64,000 nt of DNA from Asterella californica (lineage: Eukaryota; Streptophyta; Marchantiopsida; Marchantiales; Aytoniaceae), in the NCBI GenBank assembly GCA_036924285.1, contig JAYKYS010000009.1:21618001-21682000 (forward strand), read 5' to 3'. Shown in pieces: positions 34,291 through 46,747 of the stretch. The position numbers and the translations under genes are program-made. The notes below the pieces were generated by a model. The model saw only the letters and a list, made by a program, of their open reading frames with translations, searched no databases and had not been told where the DNA came from. Numbering within the stretch: the first letter of the stretch is position 1; each line of letters opens with the position of its first letter.

Positions 34291-36529
34291 TATCTATGTC
34301 GCTCCCTATACAACATGACTCGGAACCCTGTAAGTTTGCACTTGCACTCCGGACTGCAGTCATATTTTGTTCCATGATGCAATTTTGTTGCTGGACTATC
34401 TTACTCGTTTCTGATTTAAAATGAACTCAGTTTAAGAGTTTTATATAGAGATGAAATAATATGCAGGCAACCTGAGGTTTTGGCAACAGGGAATTTACGA
34501 ACTCAGGAAAAATAATGTTTACATACAAGCACAAAAGTTTAGAAATCAGCAAAACAAGGAGATACACTTGCAATGCAATTGCGATTATCATGTAATTACA
34601 TTGCAAGCTTATGCGTTGGTCATTAATCCAAATCTAATCCAATTTTTTCCGATTTTCACAGCTGTTCCATCTGCTCTTTTTTGTCATTTAACCGTACGCT
34701 AATACGACTAATATGCTCCATGGAAAAATTCCTCCCTCCATTTCTTTTCGTTGTTCACTCTCGAGATATTGCTAACCTAACGCATAGCAACAAAAAACTA
34801 CGATTGTGATGAAATTGCAGAGCTGTTCGTTAACAATTTATCTGGATCTAAATCTTCTTTTTCTCAAGTCTTCACAACGATTCCATCTGTCCTTTTCCAC
34901 TACATGATAAAATTCTCGTTCTTTTCCGAATTTCATAATAGACTTATAGTTATGCTAACGCTCAGGAAAAACATGTGAATGCATAAGTTCTCAAAGGAAA
35001 ATGTGTACCAAAAGTATGTAAATCTGGGAATGAATCACATGTCTACCCAAAGAAAGTGGACTGCGCGCTAAGTTCAGAAAAGCACAAAAAAGCATGCAAA
35101 CACACCCTTTGAGAAAAATGTTAAACTCACAGTTAAAATGGCTTGGAAATGATCCACCGCTTGTAAAAAAGACGACTCTGTTAACAAATATATCTTTTTC
35201 AATTTATATCGGTCACAAATTATATTAGTCACAAATTATAGTCCCTGCATATTCTCAAATCATTGAAAATTTATTCAAATTATATATTTTAATAATGAAT
35301 TTTGTGTTGAAATCAAATATCGGGCTGTTTCTTAACGCGTAACAATACAAAGCTTGATGGAGTCGGTGTGTAACAACAGTGCAGAAGTCCCGAACGAATC
35401 TAGTAATATGCCTTAATCCTATTTTGAATACACTCTAAACTGCATAGGAGTTAACTTGTATATCTTGGTACGTTTTGACCAAATGCACTTTCCATATGTG
35501 TTTTGATAAAAATCCCTTGCATCTGAAGGTGGAAGAGGGAAATATATACTTCGATAATTTAATTTATCACTAAATATTTGTATGAAATATGTAAATATTT
35601 TTTAATTTGTACCTTAAAGAAACATACTCGTTTTATGATATGGTTTACCCGTAGGATATGGGTTTAGAGATCATAATAGGGTTTAGGGGTGCAAAGCAGA
35701 GTTAAGCGATGATCATAAATAAAAAATATATAAGTTGTAATTTCAGAAGTTCAAGAGCAATTATTTTAACTTAAGATATATAAAGGATTGGGGTTAACTT
35801 ACAGTTAATCAACCATAAACCCCTATACAGCGTATATCAGATGTACATAAAATGACTATATTTGCATTTATCCAATAATGGTGCATGCAGAGGGGTATTA
35901 TAAACAACTGCTCACAACAACAGGGTATTCGCTCGTCCTAACGAGAATTCATCAACTTGTCCAGATAGATTGGATTGCTAAATTTAGCAAAATTTAAGAC
36001 TTTTTTATTTTTTAACTCAAAAAAGATGCAAATTGAAGCACTTAGTAAATAACTTTAACAAATATAAGTGAAGTCAAACAATGAATATATCAAAAATTAA
36101 GTAGTTTTGAACAAAATGACTACTTTGTCAATTTGGTTATGTTCATCTAAATCTAGAAGGGAAAAAACAATTGTACACTCTTCATGAGTTTGTCTAACTT
36201 GAAGATGAGCTTCTTGCTAAAAATGATCTTCAAATACGTTTCTTGGAACTTCCAACATTTAATTTAATTTTTGAAGTCTCATAAAATAATAAAGATAGCC
36301 TATAATGAAACTAGAGAACAACATGACGGTGAAGAGGAAACAAGAAATATTATTCCGATGTTTTTCACCCAGTATAATATTTGTCAGGAGAAAACTCAAA
36401 TCCTTTTGGATCATCCATGCAACCCATGGATGGTCTAACTCAACTACTGCGTACTTCAATCTACATTTATCTTTTCTCATCTTCAACATAGTGAAAGCCA
36501 TGAGTTTAATAAAACGCACTCAAGATATG
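34291..36529. other. No gene seen; AT-rich
   Basis: No recognisable coding sequence. TTAATTTATCACTAA near 35,560 resembles the tails of the fold-back elements at 28.4 and 32.7 kb, but too little is left to call. Confidence 0.5.
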
Positions 36530-36563
36530 CAATGAATGATATTATTAATAATATCATTCATTG
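36530..36563. repeat. Perfect 34 bp palindrome
   Basis: CAATGAATGATATTATT followed directly by its exact reverse complement. It can extrude as a cruciform; such sites are also seen as fixed AT-rich insertion hot spots. Confidence 0.9.
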
Positions 36564-36825
36564 TTGTTAATAATAACTTTATCTTGACAGAAAAGTACAT
36601 AATATCTTTGTTAACTACAAGACTAATCATTCTCTATTAAACATTGACCAGTAAATCAATAGAAAGTAAATGTATATAGATGAGAGTCCATGCAATGTAT
36701 GGACTGTCACGCCTGAGTAGAAAATAAAATCATCTGCAACTAAGAACAAACATTAAATATTCTTAATTCTCATCAAAATTTGGTTGGATAATCATACATG
36801 TAGGGGACTGTATTTTCTACCTCTA

Positions 36826-38300
36826 CTAATATACATTATCTTTGCTATTATCATATACAGCTCTGTCATCCTCGTCGTCGCTCACCACAACATCATTTTG
36901 TTCTCTAGTTGTTGTTTCCATTGCTTGATCTTGAGCTAATCTAAAGAGATGTTGCTTGATTTGTGACATGTTTGCCTTGTGTAATATATCACTTGTTGTT
37001 AAGACAAAATTGAATGATAAAATTGTTATCTCAGATAAATTAAATTCCTGCTTGAATAATACAGCTCTACCTCTCTCGTTCACTTTTCTTCATTCCGGCA
37101 AGAACTTACCAATGTAGAGATCCGTGGAGATAGTCGTGAACCACTGAACTTGAACACGTGCCGATTCTTCTTCTTTGTTTCTCGTAATGATCTTCAGTAC
37201 TTGACAAATCCAAAATGTTAACTCGCCTGGAGTCAACACTACAAAGAAAAATCCATCAAATATTCATATAAGTCTCCAAGTCTTGACTGATCGTCTTCTT
37301 CGTCTACACTTGATCGTGTTTGTCTTGTGCACGTGTATATCCATCTGTGATCTTCAAAGACACGATTTCATAATTCCTCATTGCTTGTAATCGTTGTCAG
37401 TGCAAGAGTATTTTGTTTGTCGTCATGTTCTAGAGGCATATGTCGATATCATCAGAGAGCAAGAGGTTGTCTGTTGTTCACATATATAATACGAGCTATA
37501 TCTTCTTGCTCGTGAAAATAATGATTCTATCAATCCTTCTCCTCCTCCTCCGAAAAATAAGCATAACAAATTGATCTTATTGATATCCTTCTTGATCGTT
37601 TGGACATGACGTATGAGATAACTCTCCATCGCTGATAATGTAGAAATGTTTGCAAACATTGTTTTGTCTCTTAATCTCTTAATAAGATTTAAGAGAAACC
37701 AACATTGATGCACATATGTCACGCTTACTAGAAAAATATATGACATGTTTAATTCCTTCAACTGGTTTTCACTCTTGGTTCGTTGAGAATTGCTTGCACC
37801 AAACAAGACAGTCAAGAGGTGCTAGAGCTTTGAGCTTGTACTGCTGATTGAAAGTAATATCGCGAAGCGGACAATACGGTTTGAGTTCATCCTCAATGAA
37901 CTTCTTGAAGTCTCACATTTCAGTCAATACAGTCATAAGATTATAACCGTTTTCTAAAACTTTGAAGCAACTTAGACATTGTGTACAAGTATTTTGGCGT
38001 GATAATGCTTTGAAAAACCGATCAAACATCTGATCAACAAAGTCGTGGATATGTCCAACCATGAGGAAATCCAATTTGATCTTCTTGAAAACACCTCTGT
38101 GTACTAGCATTGTCAGGTAGGTAAAGATGATGTTGTTTCATATTCTAGAACAATATTATCAAGCTGCAAATACAAGTGGTAAATCGCCTTCCCAAACAAG
38201 CAAAATGTGGTGAAGAACTGTAATTGTCTAGTTTGAATGACTATTATACGTTAAGAACGTTCAGATCTTCAAAGTTCCACGGATGATTAATGCTCCAACC
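36826..38300 (-). pseudogene. DUF7869-type transposon protein, broken
   Basis: On the minus strand LYLQLDN is encoded at about 38,175-38,155. It is followed in another frame (38,110-37,913) by LVHRGVFKKIKLDFLMVGHI and then HDFVDQMFDRFFKALSRQNT. The pair LYLQLDN ... GHxHxxxDQMF is, from memory, the signature of the plant domain DUF7869, found in large transposon-like families and suspected to be an RNase H-like nuclease fold. Further frames at 37,815-37,423 and 37,083-36,826 probably hold the C-terminal part; the last ends in an acidic tail, SDDEDDRAVYDNSKDN. Several frame changes and stops mean it cannot be translated. Confidence 0.55.
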
Positions 38301-38598
38301 AAATGAACCTCATTCAAAGCTACACCATCTATTGACTTTGGTACTTTGTGAAATGATGTTGTGTAGTCTTCTTTTGATCCATCTCGTTAATGGAAACAAA
38401 CACTCAGTCCTTTGGACAATCGAGAGCTTTCCATCTTTTACGACTTGAAGACGGACGTCATTATGCTTATTGTTTTCGGTGCATTTGAGTTCCATCACAG
38501 CTTGATCTACAAGAACACATATGACATCTTAGAAGCTATGAGATTGTAAGGATTGTTGGTGTCAACAGAACAGTAAATGTATGTGTCGAAGATCAAAA

Positions 38599-38822
38599 CG
38601 GGTACCACACTTAAACATCCTCAGAAGTTGTTACTAGAAGAAAATGTTATTCTTCTCGTAATAATTCTTGCGGACGTCCAGATACACAACATGTCAATCG
38701 ATTGTGTTGGAAGTGCTCAGAAATAAACGTGTAGCACACTTTAACATCCCTACAAGTTACTACTGGAAATATATTTTCATCTTTCAATAATAGCTCTTGA
38801 GGACGTCAAAATATACAACAAG
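38599..38822 (+). repeat. Diverged tandem duplication, ~128 bp period
   Basis: Unit 1 (ACCACACTTAAACATCC...GCGGACGTCCAGATACACAACA) at about 38,599-38,690 recurs as unit 2 (AGCACACTTTAACATCC...GAGGACGTCAAAATATACAACA) at about 38,727-38,820, with many substitutions. Confidence 0.65.
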
Positions 38823-38900
38823 AAATAGTACGCTTGCTTTTATATCTTGAGATCACATCCTTCTCACCGTTGTTGATAGTCCATGCATTGCATGGATGAC

Positions 38901-41657
38901 ACCAATAAAAAGTACATGATAAAAAAGTAAATATTACAATTATACTCTAATATACAATTAAGACAAGATGTTGACAATGACATTGATACAAGTATACAAG
39001 TGATAACCAAAGAAGAAACAAAAAGACCAGAAAACATAAATGGATTATCTTTACAACATTAGGTTACGCATGATTTCTGATAAGTTTTTCAAGCTCATCG
39101 AAATCACAAGCAGTGAATTTGTTGTGCACCGATATAGTAACCAAAGGATAAAATCTTCACTCAGACTGAGGCAATTATACTTCAGGCGCGAGGCTTGCTC
39201 TGCTAATTGCACTTGTGAACTATACACATAGCTGATCGTGGCTTCTAGTTCTCTCACAAATGGCTCTTAATGCACTCCTGAATTCCCCTATGTAGCATCC
39301 AGTGTTGTGTCTAAGGTTTCACTCGTAATTCTTTTTATTTTGAAGTTTTTCTTTAAGTCCTCATTTCTTCCAATCGCTGGTCAAACCTGATCAATCTGAT
39401 TCCAAAAATCAGCTATCCTGTAAAGTTGCTCCGCATAACCACTATCACATAACACGCCCATCATGAGATATGTTGTTTCATAACGCATATCATTTCATTT
39501 CACTTAGTATTATAATCATTGATTGTAGAACTTATTGGGATAGGAGATTTATCTCTCATTCTAGAAGTCTCTCAAATTAATTAAAAAGTCATAGAATTTA
39601 TTCATTAATAAATATTTATTTGAAAGCTTGTTGAATAAGGATATATTTCTTATTTTATAAGTTTCTTGAATATTTAAAAAGTTATAAATAATAAGTTTAT
39701 AGCATGTAATAATACATGATAGAAATCAACTTTATATTTGTTTTTTACAAATATTACAAATATTATATTATTAAGTTTTTCATATTTATTTATTTCTTAG
39801 CAAATTAGATCTTGAATTATCTCGAGTACGTCGAGAATTCTCCCTCATGTATAGACATCTGGAAGAAATTGAAGCTAGATCTAGAGTGCAAGCTTCGGAA
39901 GCAACAAAAGATTGAGATCGGATGGAAATTCTATTTATTCCATCTGAGTCTAGATCTAATTTTGTAACATCAATGCAAAAGACATCTTGTGAGAGAATGT
40001 TGAGAAAAGGTGCACAATCAATTTTAGTATATAGAGCAACATACTTGAGTATTGAAGAAGATTTGTCATTAGCATAATACTAGAATAGTTCAATACATGA
40101 CTGAGAGGTGTCTAGTACTGGTTGGTGTGTGGAATGTGATGAATCTCCCTCTCGAGATGTAATGTCTACAAAATAGACTCACATCTTGTCTTCTACAACT
40201 AGAATGTAAATATCGTATTCTTTCCACGGTGGGACATATTGAACTTAAACGAAGATCTCGATGAAATCATCGAGTACTTCTTTGAACATATTGAATCATT
40301 GTGTTTTCAGTTACAGTTGTAAATAGATGTAATAATTATAAACAGTTAGAGTAAAAAACATTAATATATTTTGTTCACGACTCTGAAACCAAAATGTAGT
40401 TGGAGTGATACAAAAAATTATATAGAGTTTTTTTTTCTTACAATACAGTTGAAGAACCTATCTACACTTCATGTGTACATTATTGAAGTAGTATTAAGTA
40501 TTTTGTTATGATTTTGAATGTAACTTTGAGTTTTGCCTCAGCACAAAATATAATCTTGGAAAGTATCTTGGATTTTCATCCTTCAAATAATAACGAATGT
40601 ATCATTTCGATCCAACATTAGACAAAAATAACTAGTCATTTTATGCTAGTTATTGTTGTAAGATTCGTAAGTTTAAGTGAAATATTTACAAAGTGTAAAA
40701 TGAATAAATTTAGCTCCATGCTTCTTATTATCCATGATAAGATGTAGGACAATGATTCGTAATAGCTAATCAGTATAATTGAACATGCTTTATGGACAAA
40801 AGATTAACGAAGCATTTTCTAGTGTTGTGCAGATACTGTTTGTTTACAAACACAAATTAGTGTTCGATTGTGATGCATGTATGATCCATAAGCATGAGCA
40901 AAACCTATTGCTGATAAAGAAGCTATAGATCCAAGTACAAAAAAGATGAAATTGATACAATCAAAAGTCTAGAAGAAAACATTGACCCTTATTCGACAGC
41001 ATTCGATATCTAGTTCTTTTAATATTGTTCTTGAAGTATGTCATAATTGACTGGTACTAGAATCGATATGAGTCATTAACCTCAAAGGTTAGTTGATGAG
41101 GGGTGTGATGGAAGTAATGCATATGTCTAAGTAGACAAACTTGATTCTCATTCACATTTACAAACAATGTCTTCGCAAGTTGTTCAAAAATTTGTGGAGC
41201 AATACACTTCAGCTTGTACTGAATGTAGTAAGATGTTCAAATCTTGTGAGTTAGAGATGATAAACAAATTTGATTCGGAAATTGTTGCAGCTCAAAGGAT
41301 AGGTTTACGTCATCCAGTGCGTTATAGCTTTGGAAGTAGTGTATCCAATGTGATAATTTGATTGTCTCATTCTTCAAAGAGATAATATTTAAGGAGGGGT
41401 GTGAAAGAAAAAGTTTATATTTATTTCATAAAAGAAATAAGAGTATTTGATGCATCAATCTTGTATTGTGCGAAAGAATACAAGGCTTATAGTGCTGCAA
41501 AAGCGTTGGAAAGGAGAAATCAAACAATTTTATCAACACGAATGTGGTACTTTTGAGTGATATGTGCAATAGGAATCACAATTGACAATCTTACAAAAGC
41601 TATTTTTCCATATTGGAATCAAAAAAACTTTGATTCTTTCTTCACTATAATCAAGAG
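38901..41657. other. No gene seen; AT-rich
   Basis: Short frames only. A plus-strand frame at 41,167-41,361 (starting MSSQVVQKFVEQYTSACTEC) has protein-like composition and lies 300 bases upstream of the kinase-like fragment, so it may be part of the same dead gene. I cannot assign it. Confidence 0.45.
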
Positions 41658-41861
41658 ATGGAGAAAATATATGTTTATCAATCACAAAAATCAAGAAAGA
41701 TGGATGTCGTCAAACGCAATTTTCACTTCATAAATTATACTTTGTTGAGTACTTTAGAAGTCCTCCATAATCACGATCTTCTCCATTGTGATCTTCACAC
41801 TAGAAAAAATTTTCTTCATTTTAAATTTGAAGATAAGATTTACATAGGTATTGGTGATTAG
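41658..41861 (+). pseudogene. Protein-kinase-like fragment (catalytic loop)
   Basis: The 67-codon frame contains LEVLHNHDLLHCDLHTRKNF, which matches the catalytic loop of a protein kinase (HxDLxxxN form, here HCDLH). The residues IYIGIGD follow, where the DFG-type metal-binding motif would be. The Asn of the loop is kept (KNF). No other kinase subdomain is visible and the frame is short, so this is a fragment. It might belong to a transposon-associated kinase family or a decayed cellular gene. Confidence 0.45.
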
Positions 41862-43150
41862 AAAATGACTCAAACTACAAAGAGATTTATTAGTGGGTAA
41901 GGCTTCAAATGGTCTGCTGTACATACCATATCATTCTTGACATGTAGCACTTGAAATGACTATTGATTATCAAATAAATCAACCATATATCATTATCAAA
42001 ATTATTGTCAAAATCTACATTTTATAGATCTTGACAATGAAAATCTGCAATCATATGATACACTTTATCTTTGTTATCAATATCGTCAAAATCATGCACC
42101 ATGTTACGACCATTTATATTGATTTTTGTAAGATCAAATATTCATGACTGAAAATTTATTGCAAAAAGAAAGAATTACATTTAAAATATATAAACAAAAT
42201 TACAATTAAACTAAGAAATAAATATTTACACCTATATCATTCTAGTCAAAAAAATCCATTTCAAGATATTACTAAACAAATCTACAAACTGGATATCATA
42301 AAAAAAGTAATAATATATCTATCAATGATCAACTATATAGATTAGATTAGTTGTTATATATTAGGTTATTTCTTGATGAAACATTGTAGCAAGAAAAGAA
42401 TTTAAATCTTTGTACATCGACAATTATAGATAAAATCATATAAAATAAAAATCATTCTTGTATCAATCTTGTATCATAGCAACATTCTTGTATCATTCTT
42501 GTATCATAGCAACATTTTGTTTTTTTTTTCGATAACCTTCTCGCAATTTCAACTTGAGGACCAGTTGCAGTCGGATCCATTTTGGCAAATTTCGAGATTC
42601 TCGAAACTGCGAGAAGATTTCTTTCTAAACGTAAGATCCTCCCGAGCCTTGGTAATGCAGGATTTGCGTCCCTCAGAAACTGGATATACCGGATACAGTC
42701 ACCTACACGTCAGCAGTGCATTGCCTGTGAACTGGAAGTAGCCCGTACAAGCAAACACTTTCGCTCCGTGCATCTTTAGTTCATCTCTGGAAGTTGAGGA
42801 TATACAAGCACAAACCTGCATGTTCCCTCTGAAACCTTCTCTAACAGGGAATCATTTTGAATGGAGCCACCCATCTAAAATAAGAAAGAAGAAGAAGAAG
42901 AATATATTTTGTATTTTATATAGTGAGAGATATATATATAGAGTCACCCGTCACCCATCTATATAGATGTCCTCGCGTGGTGAATCGCCTAATCAAGAAC
43001 ATATAGGCGTCTACTCGTAGTGCAGTGGACTTCGAAACCATGGTAGGTACGGTGGTAGCAACTGAACACAAAAGTGGCTCGGTACAGAACGAAACTGTAC
43101 AGCGTAAAGTGAGCAGAGCTAAATGAAGAAAAGAAACTATATCAAGTGAA
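41862..43150. other. No gene seen; includes a small minisatellite at 42,455-42,515
   Basis: AT-rich with no coding pattern. At about 42,455-42,515 the unit ATTCTTGTATCA(A/T)TCTTGTATCATAGCAAC is repeated twice. A polypurine run, GAAGAAGAAGAAG, occurs at about 42,888. Confidence 0.5.
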
Positions 43151-44090
43151 CCTCGAGGACAGCCGAGTCGCCATCTTTGATGCGATTCCCACACGCGACG
43201 AAAAGAAAAGAGAAGGACGAGTTTGCTGAGGAGCGTCTCCCAGGAAAGGGAGAGGTTATTGAATTTGAAAGGGAAGGGAAAGGGAGAGAGCACGGGGGTA
43301 GACGGCAAAAGCGGGGGCGCGGGAGAGGCTCCGATTCTTGCGACGGGACGCGTGGGATAAAGTTGGATGAAATCGGATTTTCTAGTGTGCAATGGCGACA
43401 GCTGCACCCTCCCGATGAGTTCTGGGACTTTACAGCATGCTGTCAGTGACGAAACATGGATCTTTGGTGTGTGGTAAGGAAGCTGGTGCAGCTGCATTTG
43501 CAGCATCAGAATCTGAAGACGGAAGGTATTTTATTTCCAGGCGTTGGTCGGCAGAATTCTGGAACGGCTGCTGCTGCAACAGGAGAAGGCAGAAGGGCAG
43601 CAGGAGAAGCGAAGCGAAAACATTTAAACTTGGCTTAGAGTTTTGAGAAGGAGGCTGCGGTGTTGGTGAACTGGAAACTGTAGGTCGGCAGCTCGGCAGC
43701 TACCGTTACGAGCGATCACTTGAGGTGTTGGGAGGAACGTAGTGGATTTAGTCACCAGGAACGGAGCAGGCGCAATGTGCCTTCGTCCACCTAGTTTGAA
43801 GCAGAGCAGGAGCATGTTGCAGTTTGGATAAATTTTTTCAGACGGGGAGAAATTTCACACTGATATATGTTGGATATACGACCGTGGACATCTCGGACAT
43901 ATCATTCAGACTAACCATTAACTTCCGGATCATATCCAGTTTCGAGTGTTGGAGATACTTGATTATGGTTGGCTGCTGTTGCTGGAGTAAAGGTGGGTCT
44001 CTGATTCACCCACCATCTTCTTCTTCTCGGCCTCTCTCCAAACCTCCCTCCCAGAGCTGGCCTGACACACGCACTTCGACGCCCCAGACC
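43151..44090 (+). promoter_or_regulatory. Probable promoter and 5' leader of the pectate lyase gene
   Basis: GC and purine content rise sharply here (GGGAAGGGAAAGGGAGAGAG near 43,275) compared with the AT-rich DNA to the left. There is no conserved protein in any frame. Its place just upstream of the pectate lyase ATG suggests the promoter and 5' UTR; no transcription start can be fixed. Open frames here (for example 43,177-43,449) look like composition effects. Confidence 0.35.
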
Positions 44091-46747
44091 ATGGGGGATG
44101 AACCGTACGGAAATGTGGACCGATGTATGAGGGCTCTATCGGGCGCAGCTGAGGGTTTCGGTCAGAGTGCAGTTGGCGGTCTGAATGGCCAAATTTTTCA
44201 CGTTACCTCACTCGCAGGTACTTGTGCTTGCTTGGTTGAGTAGAAGGCTTTAGCGCACGTGATAATTGGATTCGCTGGATAATTGGATTTCCCTTGTTCC
44301 ACTGTAACTGTGATAGGGGTAAATCGGTCGTTCTGGTTGAGCTGTTAAGATGTGATGTTTCAAGGCGGATCGCTTCGCATGCAATTGTGGATGAATACGA
44401 TCTGTTAGCTTATACTGTAGACGATCTTCTCTGCATCACATCTTCGGATACAAAGAATGTGCTGTTACAAGCTTCCATGAGATGTTTTTGGTCAAATTGA
44501 TCGAGGCATCACTGGTCGAGCTGGTCTTCCTGATTAACCTAAACTATAGTTTAAAGGCTGCAACTTACAGATAGAAGGCCTAGGAGGCCGGAGCTGGTCT
44601 TGTCTCCAGTCTCAATCATCTTACTCATGGTCCCTGATGCATATCTTTATCGGCCGTAATCTTACCTCACTGCATCTGTACAACAATATGGCAAGTTCGA
44701 GTACGGTACGTCTTATTGGACCAACTCGTGGGCAGGTTCCTGCCACTTGGCATGACACATCTCTTAAATGTCGTTTAGTCTGTATTTTCTTTGCTGTAAC
44801 AAAGTTGGTTTCAACTTGTTTCGTTTATCTCGTTTTCAGTTTTATTTCCTTGGACCTCTGCAATCTGTAAGTTGGTGTCTTTATCGGTTCATGATGTTTG
44901 CTCTGGCTCGAGGAACGTGGCTCTAGTGAATGCATTTACTAGTGTTAGTTAACTGCATAGCACACGCAAGATTTCTTCCCACAAGCAATGCACTCAAGAT
45001 AATACCCCTTACTACTGTGCTTTTAGTGCTTTTCCGATAAGTGATCTTAAACCCAAGTCCGAAGGAAAGTGTCATGTCGAGTAGTCAAAATCCAACTGTC
45101 TGCATTTGGGCTCGCAGACCAGGGACCGGGCACACTTCGGGACGCATGCAAAAAGAAGGATCCCCTCTGGATTGTCTTCGACGTATCCGGAATTCTCCAT
45201 TTGGAAAGTTACTGCAGAGTTACCTCTTACAAAACCATCGATGGAAGGGGGCAACGAGTGAAAATTATGGGGAAAGGCCTGCAACTGAAGGAATGTGAGC
45301 ACGTCATAATCTGCAATTTGGAGTTTGAAGGAGGACGAGGTCATGACGTTGACTGTATTCAGATGAAGCCCAACTCCAAGCACATATGGGTGGACCGCTG
45401 TACCTTGCAAGACTTCGACGACGGTTTGATTGATATTACGCGCAAATGCACGAATATCACGATTTCAAGGTGCATTTATAAGACTAAGCTACAGTTGATT
45501 GAGTTTTTGTCTGTCGGGATTATCTGGAACCATTGACGGCAGTAGACAGACATGTAAATGCTGCATGTGATAGCGTATGTGGAGGTGGTCATCAGAGGCA
45601 ATGGCACTGACGTGCAAACCTTTCCCTACGAGTAAAAAGGGAAGTGCGGTTGTGTCGTAGTTGCCATAGAGTAGCACTATGTTAAAACTTGTCTTGGAGT
45701 TAGTAGAATGCTTCAGCCTGCACGCGAAATGATAATCATGCGTGTAGCATTCGGAGGCACACATTCTTAGCTGGAGGATTTGGTGTAGGTGTCATTTTCT
45801 GAAGCACGATAAGACCATGCTCATCGGAGCAGACCCAAATCACACGGACGATCGTTGCATCCAAGTTACCATTCACCACTGCTGGTTCGACGGAACAAGA
45901 CAACGTCACCCACGTCTTCGATTCGGTAAAGTCCATTTGTACAACAACTACACCCGAAATTGGGGCATCTACGCCGTTTGTGCAAGTGTCGAGGCTCAGG
46001 TACGACATGTCCAAGTCAACTTTGCATATTGGACGTAAGGAGTTTTCGGATGTTAACGGATCAGTTTTGCTGCTCTGAGTTTCTTGTCGTGAACCGGTTA
46101 CCTGAGGTTGAGAAACTTCCAACTGTCTTGGCGGACTTTGATGGACATTAGCACCCGATAGATTTCACTCAAAGTTTGGTGCTAGCTGGTATATTGAGTT
46201 CCTTCCGTGATAAGTATGGTTAGGTATGTTTGAAGGTTTGCACTGCCATCGTCTCTGATGGCCGCTTTTCCACCTCGGCAGATACTATCACAGTGCAACA
46301 TTTACGAGGCTGGGACGAACAAGACTGCTTTTGAGTATTATACCGAGAAGGTAAGTTGCCGAGGACGATCCGCTGACCTTTAGTGAACCAGTTTCGGTGT
46401 TAAATTGTTCACAGCTTTTAAGGAAGCGATTGAAGAATTGATCACTGACTGATCAATTCACTGATCAATGATCTAGTTCTCTGAGGATGGTGTGCTCATC
46501 ATTCACCTGGTTTACAACGCAGGCAGGAGACAGGGATCATCCGGCGACAGGCAACATTCGGTCCGAGGGTGATACATTTCTGAAAGGAGCCAAAGGTGAA
46601 CCTAGGAATCCTCAAGCAGTGTTTAGACCTGAGTCGTTCTACCCGCATTGGACCCTTGAACCTGCAGGGGATGCATTGATGAAGAAAATATGTGAGATTG
46701 CTGGGTGGCAAAGATGTGAGAGGCCTCCCGACACACCTTTGCACTGA
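44091..46747 (+). CDS. Pectate lyase-like protein, PL1 family (5 exons)
   Basis: PL1 enzymes cleave pectate by Ca-dependent beta-elimination. Five exons with GT-AG introns join in frame to 327 residues: 44,091-44,217; 45,118-45,469; 45,789-45,999; 46,282-46,350; 46,523-46,747. The protein opens MGDEPYGNVDRCMRALSGAA, with no signal peptide, as in the plant subgroup around Arabidopsis At3g55140. Parallel beta-helix landmarks are PGTLRDAC (45-52), SYKTIDGRGQ (79-88), GGRGHDVDCIQ (114-124), HIWVDRC (131-137; the usual WIDH has Arg in place of His) and DDGLIDIT (143-150). Asp119, 121, 135, 144 and 148 lie where Ca ligands or their neighbours occur. The catalytic RxPxxR box is intact (RHPRLR, 199-204), followed by VHLYNNYTRNWGIYAVCASV. 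The start is the first ATG of the conserved N terminus, and the TGA is at 46,745-46,747. No damage is visible. Location and true substrate are uncertain. Confidence 0.9.

Larger units (their letters stand above)
36685..38900 (-). mobile_element. Remnant of a DNA transposon with a DUF7869-type protein, bracketed by a short palindrome
   Basis: A dead minus-strand coding region (38,498-36,826) lies between AGTCCATGCAATGTATGGACT (36,685-36,705, 21 bases) and AGTCCATGCATTGCATGGAT (38,878-38,897). As each motif is itself nearly palindromic they could be terminal or subterminal sites, or coincidence; TCCATGCAACCCATGGATGG at about 36,408 is a third related copy outside. The ends of the element are therefore unproven. 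Confidence 0.4.

Noticed and set aside
43177..43449. 90-codon plus-strand ORF rich in Arg, Lys and Glu
   Set aside because: Purine-rich composition keeps the frame open; no domain, and it lies in the likely promoter/leader of the pectate lyase gene.
46430..46475. Hairpin GAATTGATCACTGACTGATCAATTC as a regulatory element
   Set aside because: Lies within intron 4 of the pectate lyase gene, is short, and shows nothing to separate it from chance.
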